64,000 bases of DNA from Rahnella sp. AA (lineage in GTDB: Bacteria > Pseudomonadota > Gammaproteobacteria > Enterobacterales > Enterobacteriaceae): the NCBI RefSeq assembly GCF_002834385.1, contig NZ_PITQ01000005.1:1-64000 (forward strand), read 5' to 3'. A program made the translations under genes and the position numbers. This document shows, one piece after another, positions 12,648-22,044 of the stretch. The notes under the pieces were generated by a model that was given only the letters and a program-made list of their open reading frames with translations, had not been told where the DNA came from and did no database searches. Position 1 is the stretch's first letter, and each line of letters begins with the position of its first letter.

Positions 12648-13811
12648 GTGACGGATACCCCGATTTCCCGGCCATTGGCAGAACCTGTTCTATCCACCCA
12701 GCTGGCTACCGACCTGGCCGCCACGCCGGACGCACAAGCACCCGCAATCAGCGCCGAAGAACAGCAAAAAATAGACGAAATTGCGGCTCAAATCGATATC
12801 ACCGATCCGGTTATTTCGATTGCCTATGGCGCAAAGACCATGAATGCCATGTCACGATTTAATGAATCCCTGATGCAGGAAGTCCGCGCCAAAGATGCGG
12901 GAGAAGTGGGCACGCAGCTCACGGATTTACTGAGCAAAGTGAAAGGCATTGATCTGACCGTTTTCGACCAGAAAAAAGGCCTGCTGGAATCTATTCCGCT
13001 GCTCGGCAAGTTGTTTAATAAAGTTGAGCGCACGCTTTTGGAATATCAGACGCTGGCCCGGCAGGTCGATAAACTTTCCGAAAAATTGCAGGACACCATC
13101 ACGGAGTTGCTGCGCAATATCGCCACGCTGGAACAGCTGTTCATCCGCAACCGCGAGTATTTCAAAGACATCAGCCTGCATATCATGGCGGGTAAAAAGA
13201 AGATTGAGCAGATCCAGTCTGAGGCCATTCCTGCAGCACAGGCAAAAGCTCAGGCTTCCGGTGATGCCATGGACGCCCAGAACGTGCGTGACCTGCTCGG
13301 AGGGGTCCAGCGCTTTGAACGCCGCCTGAGTGACCTGATGTTAACGCGCACCATGTCCATCCAGACCGCGCCACAAATCCGCCTGATGCAAAGCAACAGC
13401 CAGTCGCTGGCGGAAAAAATCCAGAGCAGCATCCTCACCACCATTCCGGTCTGGAAAAGCCAGATCGTGCTGGCATTGTCGCTGAACTCACAGCGTCAGG
13501 CCGCGAAATTGCAAAAAGAAGTCGCCGACACCACCAACGCTATGCTGCGCCGCAATGCAGAATTGCTGCAAACCGGCAGCATCGAAACCGCGACGGAAGT
13601 TGAACGTTCTATTGTTGACGTCGAAACCCTGCGCGATGTTCAGGGGCGTTTGCTGAGTACGCTCGAAGACACGATGAATATCGCCAGCAATGCCCGCGCG
13701 CGCCGTGCAGAAGTGGAGAAAGAACTGGGCGCAATGGAGCAGGAGCTGCGGACTAAACTGGCGTCGATTGCCTCAGAAAACAATACTCAGGCGAAGGTGG
13801 CCGCCAGATAA
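12648..13811 (+). CDS. TelA/YaaN-type toxic anion resistance family protein
   Basis: A 387-residue cytoplasmic, mostly alpha-helical protein of the TelA family (PF05816 type). The family name comes from tellurite-resistance plasmids, but the chemical role is not established. There is no signal peptide or membrane segment. Recognisable core segments are VFDQKKGLLESIPLLGKLF near residue 105, RNREYFKDISLHI near 167 and MSIQTAPQIRLMQSNSQ near 236. It sits downstream of yheS and overlaps the next gene by one base (TAATG). In Bacillus subtilis a TelA-like gene (yaaN) pairs with xpaC in the same way. E. coli K-12 has no such pair at this locus. Confidence 0.85.
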   Translation: MTDTPISRPLAEPVLSTQLATDLAATPDAQAPAISAEEQQKIDEIAAQIDITDPVISIAYGAKTMNAMSRFNESLMQEVRAKDAGEVGTQLTDLLSKVKGIDLTVFDQKKGLLESIPLLGKLFNKVERTLLEYQTLARQVDKLSEKLQDTITELLRNIATLEQLFIRNREYFKDISLHIMAGKKKIEQIQSEAIPAAQAKAQASGDAMDAQNVRDLLGGVQRFERRLSDLMLTRTMSIQTAPQIRLMQSNSQSLAEKIQSSILTTIPVWKSQIVLALSLNSQRQAAKLQKEVADTTNAMLRRNAELLQTGSIETATEVERSIVDVETLRDVQGRLLSTLEDTMNIASNARARRAEVEKELGAMEQELRTKLASIASENNTQAKVAAR

Positions 13812-14950
13812 TGAAAGATATCGACGGCTTAACCGATCTCTACATGAACTCACGCCTCATCAGGATCGTGACCTACGTCATTATGTTTTTTGCAGCAGGG
13901 TTATTCGCCGGCACCTTTTCAGGGGAATATCTCCACGGGCTGGACGAAGTGGCCCGAAAAAGCACGAGCGGCGCCATCACCGCGCTCAGTTTCCTGACGT
14001 TTTATATGCTGGGGCACAGCGTCCTCTACGATCGCCAAAGCTTTTACTGTGCAATCCCAGCCGGCATCGCCTGGGGCATATTGGGTGACGTGCTCGCCAT
14101 CCCGTTCTGGATGGTGACCGTGAGCCTGATACTGAGCCTGCTGACACAGCCCCGGACAGGATTAGTATGGAAAAGTTTTGCCTGGTTAGCGGCTGTCTAT
14201 TGTTATTCAGGCATTTACAGTTTCTCTCCTTACCTGCTGTTTTACGGCATTGCTGTGGTCATCGTACTGATCGGATGGAAAGTGATTTCCGTCTATGGCG
14301 ACCAGGAGGAAGAGCCCGTCAGCCGGGAAAACGATGCAAAAATCCAGTCGTCGTTCCGCCCGCCGTCAGAGAAAACCGCCCCCTCTTCGTATCGCCCGCC
14401 AGCCGATGATATTCCCGCAGTCAAATCTGCACCGGCGTACGGACAACGCCCCGAACCACACATTCAAAGCTATTATCGCCCGCCGCGTGATCCTGATATC
14501 GAAACGCCGAAGATAACGCCCGTGGTTCGTAAACAGTCCTCATTCAATGACCTGGAAAGCAATGACTACGCGGGCATTCTGAATCTGCTGGAGAAGAAAT
14601 CGGCAGCCTTGCCGCCTGCGCTGCAAACCGAGCTGAACGGTCTGGTCAGAAATGGCCAGCTGATTTTGCAAAGCATGAAAGAGGATCCGGAAGACGTGAA
14701 ACCGGGCACGGCGTTTTTTAACCGTTATCTGTCTGCGGTGATCCGCGTGGTGGAACAAAGTGAGCGCCAGAACCTGCCGGAAAACGCGCCGCAAAGTTCT
14801 CCGGTACTGGAAAGATGTTTTACGGCATTGCAGGCGCTGCATTCCGCGTTCGTGCAACAGCTGGCGCAGCTACAGGAAAACGATCAGCTAAAATTTGATG
14901 TTGAAATGAGCACGCTGGACAGCCTGCTGAGAACGGATGGTTTTAAATAA
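13811..14950 (+). CDS. Inner-membrane protein with XpaC-like C-terminal domain
   Basis: A 379-residue protein in three parts. Residues about 15-165 hold several membrane helices (for example TYVIMFFAAGLFAGTF and YLLFYGIAVVIVLIGW). Residues 165-235 are a charged, proline-rich linker with three related units SSFRPPS, SSYRPPA and QSYYRPPR. Residues 240-379 form a helical domain resembling XpaC (5-bromo-4-chloroindolyl phosphate hydrolysis family). It is translationally coupled to the TelA-like gene and followed by a strong terminator. The two probably work together at the inner membrane, perhaps in envelope stress. The domain call rests on recalled family features and the XpaC-TelA pairing. Confidence 0.72.
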   Translation: MKDIDGLTDLYMNSRLIRIVTYVIMFFAAGLFAGTFSGEYLHGLDEVARKSTSGAITALSFLTFYMLGHSVLYDRQSFYCAIPAGIAWGILGDVLAIPFWMVTVSLILSLLTQPRTGLVWKSFAWLAAVYCYSGIYSFSPYLLFYGIAVVIVLIGWKVISVYGDQEEEPVSRENDAKIQSSFRPPSEKTAPSSYRPPADDIPAVKSAPAYGQRPEPHIQSYYRPPRDPDIETPKITPVVRKQSSFNDLESNDYAGILNLLEKKSAALPPALQTELNGLVRNGQLILQSMKEDPEDVKPGTAFFNRYLSAVIRVVEQSERQNLPENAPQSSPVLERCFTALQALHSAFVQQLAQLQENDQLKFDVEMSTLDSLLRTDGFK

Positions 14951-14965
14951 TCAGGCCGGATTGAG

Positions 14966-15000
14966 AAAAAGCCCGCCTTCAGTCAGAGGCGGGCTTTTTT
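14966..15000. terminator. Bidirectional terminator between the XpaC-like gene and the LysE-type exporter
   Basis: GCCCGCCT (14971-14978) pairs with AGGCGGGC (14987-14994) around an 8-nt loop. Five A residues precede it and six T residues follow it. It lies between two convergent genes and suits both. Confidence 0.92.
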
Positions 15001-15001
15001 G

Positions 15002-15604
15002 TCAGTGCCAGATCAGCAACACACAGGCGGCGGTCAGGATCCCCATCGCGATGTTAAAGGTGTACCACGCGCGCTTACTGCGCAGCAGACGGCCAATCAC
15101 GGTGCCAAAGCCCAGCCAGATAATCCCGGAAACCAGATTCACCATAAACATTCCCAGGCTGATCCCGGCAATCGAATGGTTATAGGCCGCACCGGCGAGG
15201 CTGAAACTGGCGACAGCGCCAAGTCCCATCAGCCAGGCTTTCGGATTCAGAAATTGCAGCAGCCAGCCCTGATATAAACGAATCGGCTTCGGCGGCGGTG
15301 CGCCGGTTTCCAGCGTTTCATACGCAGACGTTGCAATCTTCCACGCCAGCCACAGCAAATACAGGCTCCCGGCGATTTTGAGGAAAAGATGCAGCGCAGG
15401 ATAAACAGTAATCAGCCCGCCGACACCGAACGCCACCAGCAGCAAAATGCTTTGCATGCCGAGCATAATACCGACCATCAGCCAGAGTGACCTGAAGAAA
15501 CCGAAGTTAGCGCCAGACGTGGTTAACAACATATTATTTGGGCCAGGAGTGATAGCGGCGACCCATAAAAATCCAAGCATCGATAAAAATAAACCAAGTT
15601 CCAT
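15002..15604 (-). CDS. LysE/RhtB family amino-acid exporter
   Basis: A 200-residue inner-membrane protein with about six hydrophobic segments. The family signature ITPGPNN lies near residue 18 and FLNPKAWL near 119. LysE/RhtB proteins export amino acids or their derivatives (lysine, homoserine, threonine, cysteine, O-acetylserine); the substrate here cannot be named from sequence. It resembles the YfiK/EamB branch by eye. It is a single gene, convergent with the XpaC-like gene and divergent from yheT, and is not at this position in E. coli K-12. Confidence 0.82.
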   Translation of the reverse strand: MELGLFLSMLGFLWVAAITPGPNNMLLTTSGANFGFFRSLWLMVGIMLGMQSILLLVAFGVGGLITVYPALHLFLKIAGSLYLLWLAWKIATSAYETLETGAPPPKPIRLYQGWLLQFLNPKAWLMGLGAVASFSLAGAAYNHSIAGISLGMFMVNLVSGIIWLGFGTVIGRLLRSKRAWYTFNIAMGILTAACVLLIWH

Positions 15605-15704
15605 TTAATTTGGGTTCTCCGACCCGAAAGATGTGCGATAGCATTGAAGCTAACAGCGTGATATTGATCGCACAAGAGCCTCTTAAGAGAAATTTATTCA
15701 TCTT

Positions 15705-16733
15705 ATGCATGAATCCTTTCGCCCCCTGCGCGGGGCCAGTAATCCGCATATCCAGACGCTGCTTCCGCGGCTGGTCAGGCGTAATGCAAAACTCAAACCT
15801 CACTGGCAACGGCTGGACACACCGGACGGCGATTTTCTGGATTTAGCCTGGAGTGAAGATCCGGAACAGGCGCGCCATAAGCCACGCATGATCCTGTTCC
15901 ACGGGCTGGAAGGCAGTTTTTATAGCCCGTATGCCCACGGATTATTGCAGGCGTGGAAAGAATGCGGCTGGCTCGGCGTGGTCATGCATTTTCGCGGATG
16001 CAGCGGCGAACCCAATAAGCTTCAGCGCATTTATCATTCCGGTGAAACCGAAGACGCCCGCTTTTTCATTCGCTGGCTGAATGAAACCTACGGCGAAGTG
16101 CCGACCGGCGCAGCAGGCGTTTCGCTCGGCGGCAATATGCTGGCGTGTTATCTCGGGCAGGAAGGCGAAAATTGTACGCTGAAAGCCGCCGTCGTGGTGT
16201 CGGCTCCGCTGATGCTCGAACCCTGCGCTTACCGGCTGGAACAGGGCACATCGCGGATTTACCAGCGCTACCTGCTCGATCAGCTCAAAGGAAACGCATC
16301 GCGGAAACTGGCGAAATATCCCGGCACCCTGCCCGTCACGCTGACGCAACTGAAGGCCATGCGGCGCATCCGCGATTTCGACGATGCGATTACCTCAAAG
16401 GCCCACGGTTTTGCCGACGCACTGGATTATTATCGCCAGTGCAGCGGAATGCCGTTACTCGCGCAGGTCAGGATACCGCTGCTGATTATCCATGCGAAAG
16501 ACGATCCGTTCATGACACCGGACGTGATCCCGAAAGCCGGGGATTTACCGGAATGCGTCGAATACCAACTGACCGAACACGGTGGCCACGTCGGTTTCGT
16601 TTCCGGCAGCCTGCGTAATCCGCAGATGTGGCTGGAACAACGCATTCCGGCGTGGATTGCACCGCATTTAGAAACAGCAGCAAAACCCGTTACAGAACAG
16701 ACCGAAGAAAAAACAAAGGAAAAAACGTTGTGA
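15705..16733 (+). CDS. yheT: YheT alpha/beta hydrolase
   Basis: A 342-residue cytoplasmic alpha/beta-hydrolase of the AB_hydrolase_4/YheT family. The HGLEGS oxyanion loop is near residue 66. The nucleophile elbow [12 protein letters not shown] is near 138-149 (serine in GxSLGG). Asp in HAKDDPFM and the late HGGHVGF supply the rest of the triad. The substrate is unknown; relatives are esterases acting on lipids. The C-terminal 20 residues are a charged Lys/Glu/Thr tail absent from E. coli YheT. It overlaps yheU by 4 nt, so the pair is coupled. Confidence 0.92.
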   Translation: MHESFRPLRGASNPHIQTLLPRLVRRNAKLKPHWQRLDTPDGDFLDLAWSEDPEQARHKPRMILFHGLEGSFYSPYAHGLLQAWKECGWLGVVMHFRGCSGEPNKLQRIYHSGETEDARFFIRWLNETYGEVPTGAAGVSLGGNMLACYLGQEGENCTLKAAVVVSAPLMLEPCAYRLEQGTSRIYQRYLLDQLKGNASRKLAKYPGTLPVTLTQLKAMRRIRDFDDAITSKAHGFADALDYYRQCSGMPLLAQVRIPLLIIHAKDDPFMTPDVIPKAGDLPECVEYQLTEHGGHVGFVSGSLRNPQMWLEQRIPAWIAPHLETAAKPVTEQTEEKTKEKTL

Positions 16734-16975
16734 TAATTCCCTGGCAGGAACTGGACGCAGAGCTGCTCACCAGCGTGGTGGAATCTTTCGTTTTACGCGA
16801 AGGCACCGACTACGGCGAGCAGGAAAGATCTCTTGAACAAAAAGTGGATGACGTGAAACGCCAGCTGAAAAGCGGCGACATCGTGCTGGTCTGGTCAGAA
16901 CTGCATGAAACGTTAAATATCATGCCCCGCGGCCAGTTCCGCGCCGGGCAGGAAGAAATGCCGCAGGACTGGTGA
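16730..16975 (+). CDS. yheU: YheU family protein
   Basis: A small 81-residue protein of the YheU family with unknown function. It starts at a GTG (16730-16732) overlapping the yheT stop as GTGA, with AAAGGA upstream. This gives [20 protein letters not shown], matching the E. coli start. Diagnostic segments are [23 protein letters not shown] and [16 protein letters not shown]. It is about nine residues longer at the C-terminus than E. coli YheU. Its stop lies 2 nt from the stop of the convergent regulator gene, marking the left edge of the inserted yia-type operon. Confidence 0.93.
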   Translation: MIIPWQELDAELLTSVVESFVLREGTDYGEQERSLEQKVDDVKRQLKSGDIVLVWSELHETLNIMPRGQFRAGQEEMPQDW

Positions 16976-16977
16976 TC

Positions 16978-17784
16978 TCACCCCACCTTCAGCCCAAGCT
17001 CGCCGGAAATCGCGGCCGCGGTTTCTTTCAGCGGTTTCAGCAGTGCTTCTTCGCCGATCACGCCGAGTTTTGCCGTCGAGAGTGAAATCGAGACGGCGTA
17101 CGTCACGCGCCGGTGGATATCAAACACCGGCACCGCCAGACAGGATACGCCCAGCTCATTTTCTTCCCTGTCCATCGCCAGGCCCTGATCGCGGATCTGT
17201 GCCAGCTCTTTGCCCATCTCTTTCAGGCTGACAATCGTATTGCGGGTCAGCGGCTGGATCTGTTCGCTGTGACTCTCCCAGTAAGCCGGCACGTAATCCT
17301 GATGCCCGTACGCCATGTAAATTTTGCCCATCGCCGAACAATACAGCGGCATATGCTGGCCGATGTAGGCGCGGGTTCGCAGCATTCCGGTGGTCGGTTC
17401 CAGCTTGTAAATCAGAATGGCGTGATCGTCTTCCCGGCTGGAGAAGTTAACGGTTTCCCCGGTCGCGATATTCAGTGCTTCAAGATGCGGCGCGGCGACG
17501 TGGATAATATTCAGGGAGGACAGCGATTTCTGGCCGACAGAAATAAATTTGGTGGTTAAGCGATAACTCCCTGCCGCCGGAGCAGGCGTGACATAACCGC
17601 AGGATTGCAGCCCCTGAAGTAAACGGTGAACCGTACTTTTATTCAGTTCCGCCAGTTCAGAAAGATGCGCCAGCGGGCAGCCGTTCGGATAATTGCTGAG
17701 GATTTCGATCAGCTGTAACCCACGGAACAGGCTCTGACTTCCTGCCGGTTTATCTTTCCCCTGTTCGTTCTCTGCGTCTTTCAT
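16978..17784 (-). CDS. yiaJ: IclR-family repressor of the yia operon (YiaJ/PlaR)
   Basis: A 268-residue DNA-binding regulator of the IclR family. The N-terminal winged helix-turn-helix is at about 20-80 (LAHLSELAELNKSTVHRLLQ) and the effector-binding domain follows (REDDHAILIYKLEPTTGMLR). From recalled sequence it is very similar to E. coli YiaJ (PlaR), which represses the yiaKLMNO-lyxK-sgb operon. It is divergent from yiaK across about 300 bp, the arrangement known from E. coli and Klebsiella. The inducer in Klebsiella work has been linked to ascorbate catabolism. Its C-terminus is shorter than in E. coli. Confidence 0.93.
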   Translation of the reverse strand: MKDAENEQGKDKPAGSQSLFRGLQLIEILSNYPNGCPLAHLSELAELNKSTVHRLLQGLQSCGYVTPAPAAGSYRLTTKFISVGQKSLSSLNIIHVAAPHLEALNIATGETVNFSSREDDHAILIYKLEPTTGMLRTRAYIGQHMPLYCSAMGKIYMAYGHQDYVPAYWESHSEQIQPLTRNTIVSLKEMGKELAQIRDQGLAMDREENELGVSCLAVPVFDIHRRVTYAVSISLSTAKLGVIGEEALLKPLKETAAAISGELGLKVG

Positions 17785-18084
17785 ACCTTGATGAATTCCC
17801 GTTGTGCCGGTGGCGTTTCAATCCTGAACCGATGGTATAGCAAACTTCCTTCGCACGCGAAATAACTCCTTTTCCCTGCCTGCCTTTTACCCCGTCAAAA
17901 ATGTGCCCTTCATCACGAACCGGACATGAATTTTTTATCCGACTGATTTTAAAGCGTTTTAAAAACCACCGAATGGATTGTGATCCGTTCCGGACAAGAG
18001 TAGATTTTTGAAATCAGATTCCACATAGTGAAATATAGAGATCTAAAAACAACCAATTCTTTAACAACATCACCGGAGAAAGGT
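17785..18084. promoter_or_regulatory. Divergent regulatory region between yiaJ and yiaK
   Basis: This 300-bp gene-free stretch must hold both promoters. Toward yiaK I see TTGAAA (18008-18013), a 17-bp spacer and AAATAT (18031-18036), a plausible but weak promoter. Between the two hexamers lies TTCCACATAGTGAAA (18019-18033), an imperfect palindrome with a 3-nt centre, well placed for IclR-type repression. A TGTGA half-site (17979-17983) could belong to a CRP site, but its partner half CCGGA is poor. No promoter toward yiaJ was convincing. Confidence 0.45.
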
Positions 18085-19562
<1,478 letters not shown>

Positions 19563-19614
19563 CCGTCAGGATAAAACAGTTCGGGAAGACAGTTAATTCA
19601 ATGGGGAAATATCT

Positions 19615-20589
19615 ATGCAAAAGCATGCAGGCTTTATTGTCGGCGCTTATCCTTGCGCGCCCTCTTTTCATCAGCGAAATGAAAATGAAGAAACCGAATT
19701 CTGGCGCAAGCTGGCCGATATTCCGGGGATCCGTGGAATAGAACAACCTTGTCTGGAAACATTACATCCGTATGGCGATGAATGGTTATTCCGCCATCTG
19801 CCTGACGAGTGGGACATCGTGGTGACCGGGGTGATGGAAACCATGCGCAGGCGCGGAACTTTGCCGGGCTTCGGGCTGGCGTCTGAAGACGCTGAACAGC
19901 GCCGCGCCTGTGTCGGCTTTTACCGCCACATTTTCGAAAAGGTGGAGCAGACCAATACGCGCTTTGGCAGAAACAAAGTGCTGGCCGTGGAGTTGCAGTC
20001 CGCGCCGCTGACTGGCACACAAAATGTCAGTCTGGCCGCGCGCTGTTTCACGGAGTCTTTGCAGGAAATCCTGAGCTGGGACTGGCCGTGCGGGCTGATT
20101 ATCGAGCATTGCGATGCGCTTGATAAACCGGCTGCACGCAAAGGTTTCCTGCCGCTGGCGCACGAACTGACGGCGACTGCTGAGGCCAAAGCCCGCACCG
20201 GGAAAATGGCCGGAATGTGTATCAACTGGGCGCGTTCCGCCATTGAAGGCCGCAATACGTCCCTGCCGCTGGAACATCTGCAAATCAGCCAGCAGGCCGG
20301 TGTTCTTCAGGCGCTGATGTTCTCGGGCACCACCCCCGAAGGGGCTTACGGCGACTGGCAGGATCTGCACGCGCCGTTTGCGCCGTTCCCGGGCAGTGAA
20401 GCGGGATGTCAGGAAAGCCTGATGACCGTCGATATTGCCACCGAAATGTTCCGGCACGCACCACCGGAATCCCTGAACTTCTCGGGAATTAAATTACTGG
20501 AAATTAATGCCAGCGCTACAGTGGATCATCGTATTGCTATTTTGCAGGACGGGATTAAGGCCATGAATCTGGCAATCAATAAAAAATAA
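19615..20589 (+). CDS. yiaX1: DUF4862 family protein, YiaX1-like
   Basis: A 324-residue soluble protein of unknown function, probably with a TIM-barrel-like fold (inference from repeated strand-helix segments). Visible conserved-looking residues include the GIEQPCLE segment near residue 42, EWDIVVTGVMETM near 64, AVELQSAP near 123, GLIIEHCDA near 155 and a C-terminal LLEINASATVDHRIAIL. There is no signal peptide. It sits where E. coli has the TRAP transporter gene yiaM and where Klebsiella has yiaX1. I assign the family from context and recalled sequence. A role in processing the imported sugar acid is possible but undemonstrated. Confidence 0.75.
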   Translation: MQKHAGFIVGAYPCAPSFHQRNENEETEFWRKLADIPGIRGIEQPCLETLHPYGDEWLFRHLPDEWDIVVTGVMETMRRRGTLPGFGLASEDAEQRRACVGFYRHIFEKVEQTNTRFGRNKVLAVELQSAPLTGTQNVSLAARCFTESLQEILSWDWPCGLIIEHCDALDKPAARKGFLPLAHELTATAEAKARTGKMAGMCINWARSAIEGRNTSLPLEHLQISQQAGVLQALMFSGTTPEGAYGDWQDLHAPFAPFPGSEAGCQESLMTVDIATEMFRHAPPESLNFSGIKLLEINASATVDHRIAILQDGIKAMNLAINKK

Positions 20590-20697
20590 CAATCATAAAA
20601 TAGCGACATCTTATTTTACTCCACATCCCTTTTTGCTGAGGGGAAACCCGCTCGTCTGTTAAACGGGCTCTGTAACTCATTATTAAGGTAATAAGTT

Positions 20698-22035
20698 ATG
20701 AATAAGAACTCTGATACTCTGCAAAGCAATCACTCATTAAAAGAAATACCCAAACAGCGCTGGCTTAGAATTATTCCACCAATCCTGATCGCCTGTATTA
20801 TCTCTTATATGGACAGGGTAAATATTGCCTTTGCCATGCCGGGCGGAATGGACGCGGAATTAGGCATTACCGCATCGATGGCCGGGCTGGCTGGCGGCAT
20901 ATTCTTCCTCGGTTATTTATTCCTCCAGGTACCGGGCGGGAAAATCGCGGTTCACGGCAGTGGTAAGAAATTCATCGGCTGGTCACTGGTCGCGTGGGTC
21001 ATTATTTCGATTCTCACCGGACTGGTCACCAATCAGTATCAGTTGCTCTTCCTGCGCTTCTCGCTGGGCGTTGCAGAAGGCGGCATGTTGCCGGTCGTAC
21101 TGACGATGATCAGCAACTGGTTCCCCGATGCCGAACGCGGCAGGGCGAATGCGATTGTGATCATGTTCGTGCCGATCGCCGGGATCATCACCGCCCCGCT
21201 CTCCGGCTGGATCATCAGCGCACTCGACTGGCGCTGGCTGTTCATCATTGAAGGCCTGCTTTCCGCCGCCGTTCTGGCGATGTGGGTGCTGACCGTTTGC
21301 GACCGCCCGCAGGAGGCGCGCTGGATTTCGCCCGAAGAGAAAAACTGGCTGATATCGACGCTGGCCGCCGAACAGAAAGCCATTGCCGGGAAAGAAGTAA
21401 GAAACGCCTCGCTCGGCGCGGTGCTGGCCAACCGGACGATGTGGCAGCTTATCGCACTGAATTTCTTCTACCAGACCGGCATTTACGGCTACACCCTGTG
21501 GCTGCCGACCATCCTGAAAGAGCTGACACATTCCACTATGGGTCAGGTCGGCGTCCTCGCGATCCTGCCTTACATCGGCGCCGTCGCGGGCATGCTGCTG
21601 TTCTCCTCGCTGTCTGATCGCACCGGCAAACGCAAACTCTATGTGTTCCTGCCCCTGCTGGGCTTTGCGGCCTGCATGTTCCTGTCGGTGATGCTGAAAA
21701 ACACCGTCTGGCTTTCGTATGCCGCGCTGGTCGGCTGTGGTTTCTTCCTGCAATCCGCCGCGGGTGTTTTCTGGACCATTCCCGCCAAGCTTTTCAGCGC
21801 AGAAATGGCCGGTGGCGCACGCGGTGTCATTAACGCGCTGGGCAATCTGGGCGGATTCTGCGGGCCATATGCCGTGGGTTTGCTCATCACCTTCTACAGC
21901 AAAGACGCCGGTGTTTATTGCCTGGCGATATCGCTGGCGCTGGCGGCACTGATGGCATTGCTGTTGCCCGCACGGTGCGACGTTCCGGCGCAATCGGCGA
22001 ACAAATTACCCGACAGCCGTCCGACAGCAGCCTGA
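20698..22035 (+). CDS. yiaX2: MFS transporter of the anion:cation symporter family, YiaX2-like
   Basis: A 445-residue inner-membrane transporter with about 12 helices. The MFS/ACS signature ISYMDRVNIAFAMPG is near residue 36 and the loop motif SDRTGKRK near 303. The ACS family takes up organic anions such as hexuronates. In Klebsiella the corresponding yiaX2 product has been implicated in L-ascorbate uptake. Here it replaces the TRAP transporter YiaMNO of E. coli. The ATG at 20698 follows TTAAGGTAATAAGTT. A 108-nt gap precedes it; lyxK follows after 9 nt. Confidence 0.88.
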   Translation: MNKNSDTLQSNHSLKEIPKQRWLRIIPPILIACIISYMDRVNIAFAMPGGMDAELGITASMAGLAGGIFFLGYLFLQVPGGKIAVHGSGKKFIGWSLVAWVIISILTGLVTNQYQLLFLRFSLGVAEGGMLPVVLTMISNWFPDAERGRANAIVIMFVPIAGIITAPLSGWIISALDWRWLFIIEGLLSAAVLAMWVLTVCDRPQEARWISPEEKNWLISTLAAEQKAIAGKEVRNASLGAVLANRTMWQLIALNFFYQTGIYGYTLWLPTILKELTHSTMGQVGVLAILPYIGAVAGMLLFSSLSDRTGKRKLYVFLPLLGFAACMFLSVMLKNTVWLSYAALVGCGFFLQSAAGVFWTIPAKLFSAEMAGGARGVINALGNLGGFCGPYAVGLLITFYSKDAGVYCLAISLALAALMALLLPARCDVPAQSANKLPDSRPTAA

Positions 22036-22044
22036 GGAAATACG

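Noticed and set aside
17979-17996. CRP site upstream of yiaK (TGTGATCCGTTCCGGACA)
   Set aside because: Only the left half fits; the right half CCGGA matches TCACA poorly, so it is mentioned but not called.
20590-20697. Hairpin CCCG/CGGG before yiaX2 as a terminator
   Set aside because: The stem is only four pairs and no T-run follows, so operon continuity is more likely.
20983-21993. 336-codon minus-strand frame rich in Arg, Gln and His
   Set aside because: Antisense to the yiaX2 transporter gene; composition is that of a reversed GC-rich membrane-protein gene.
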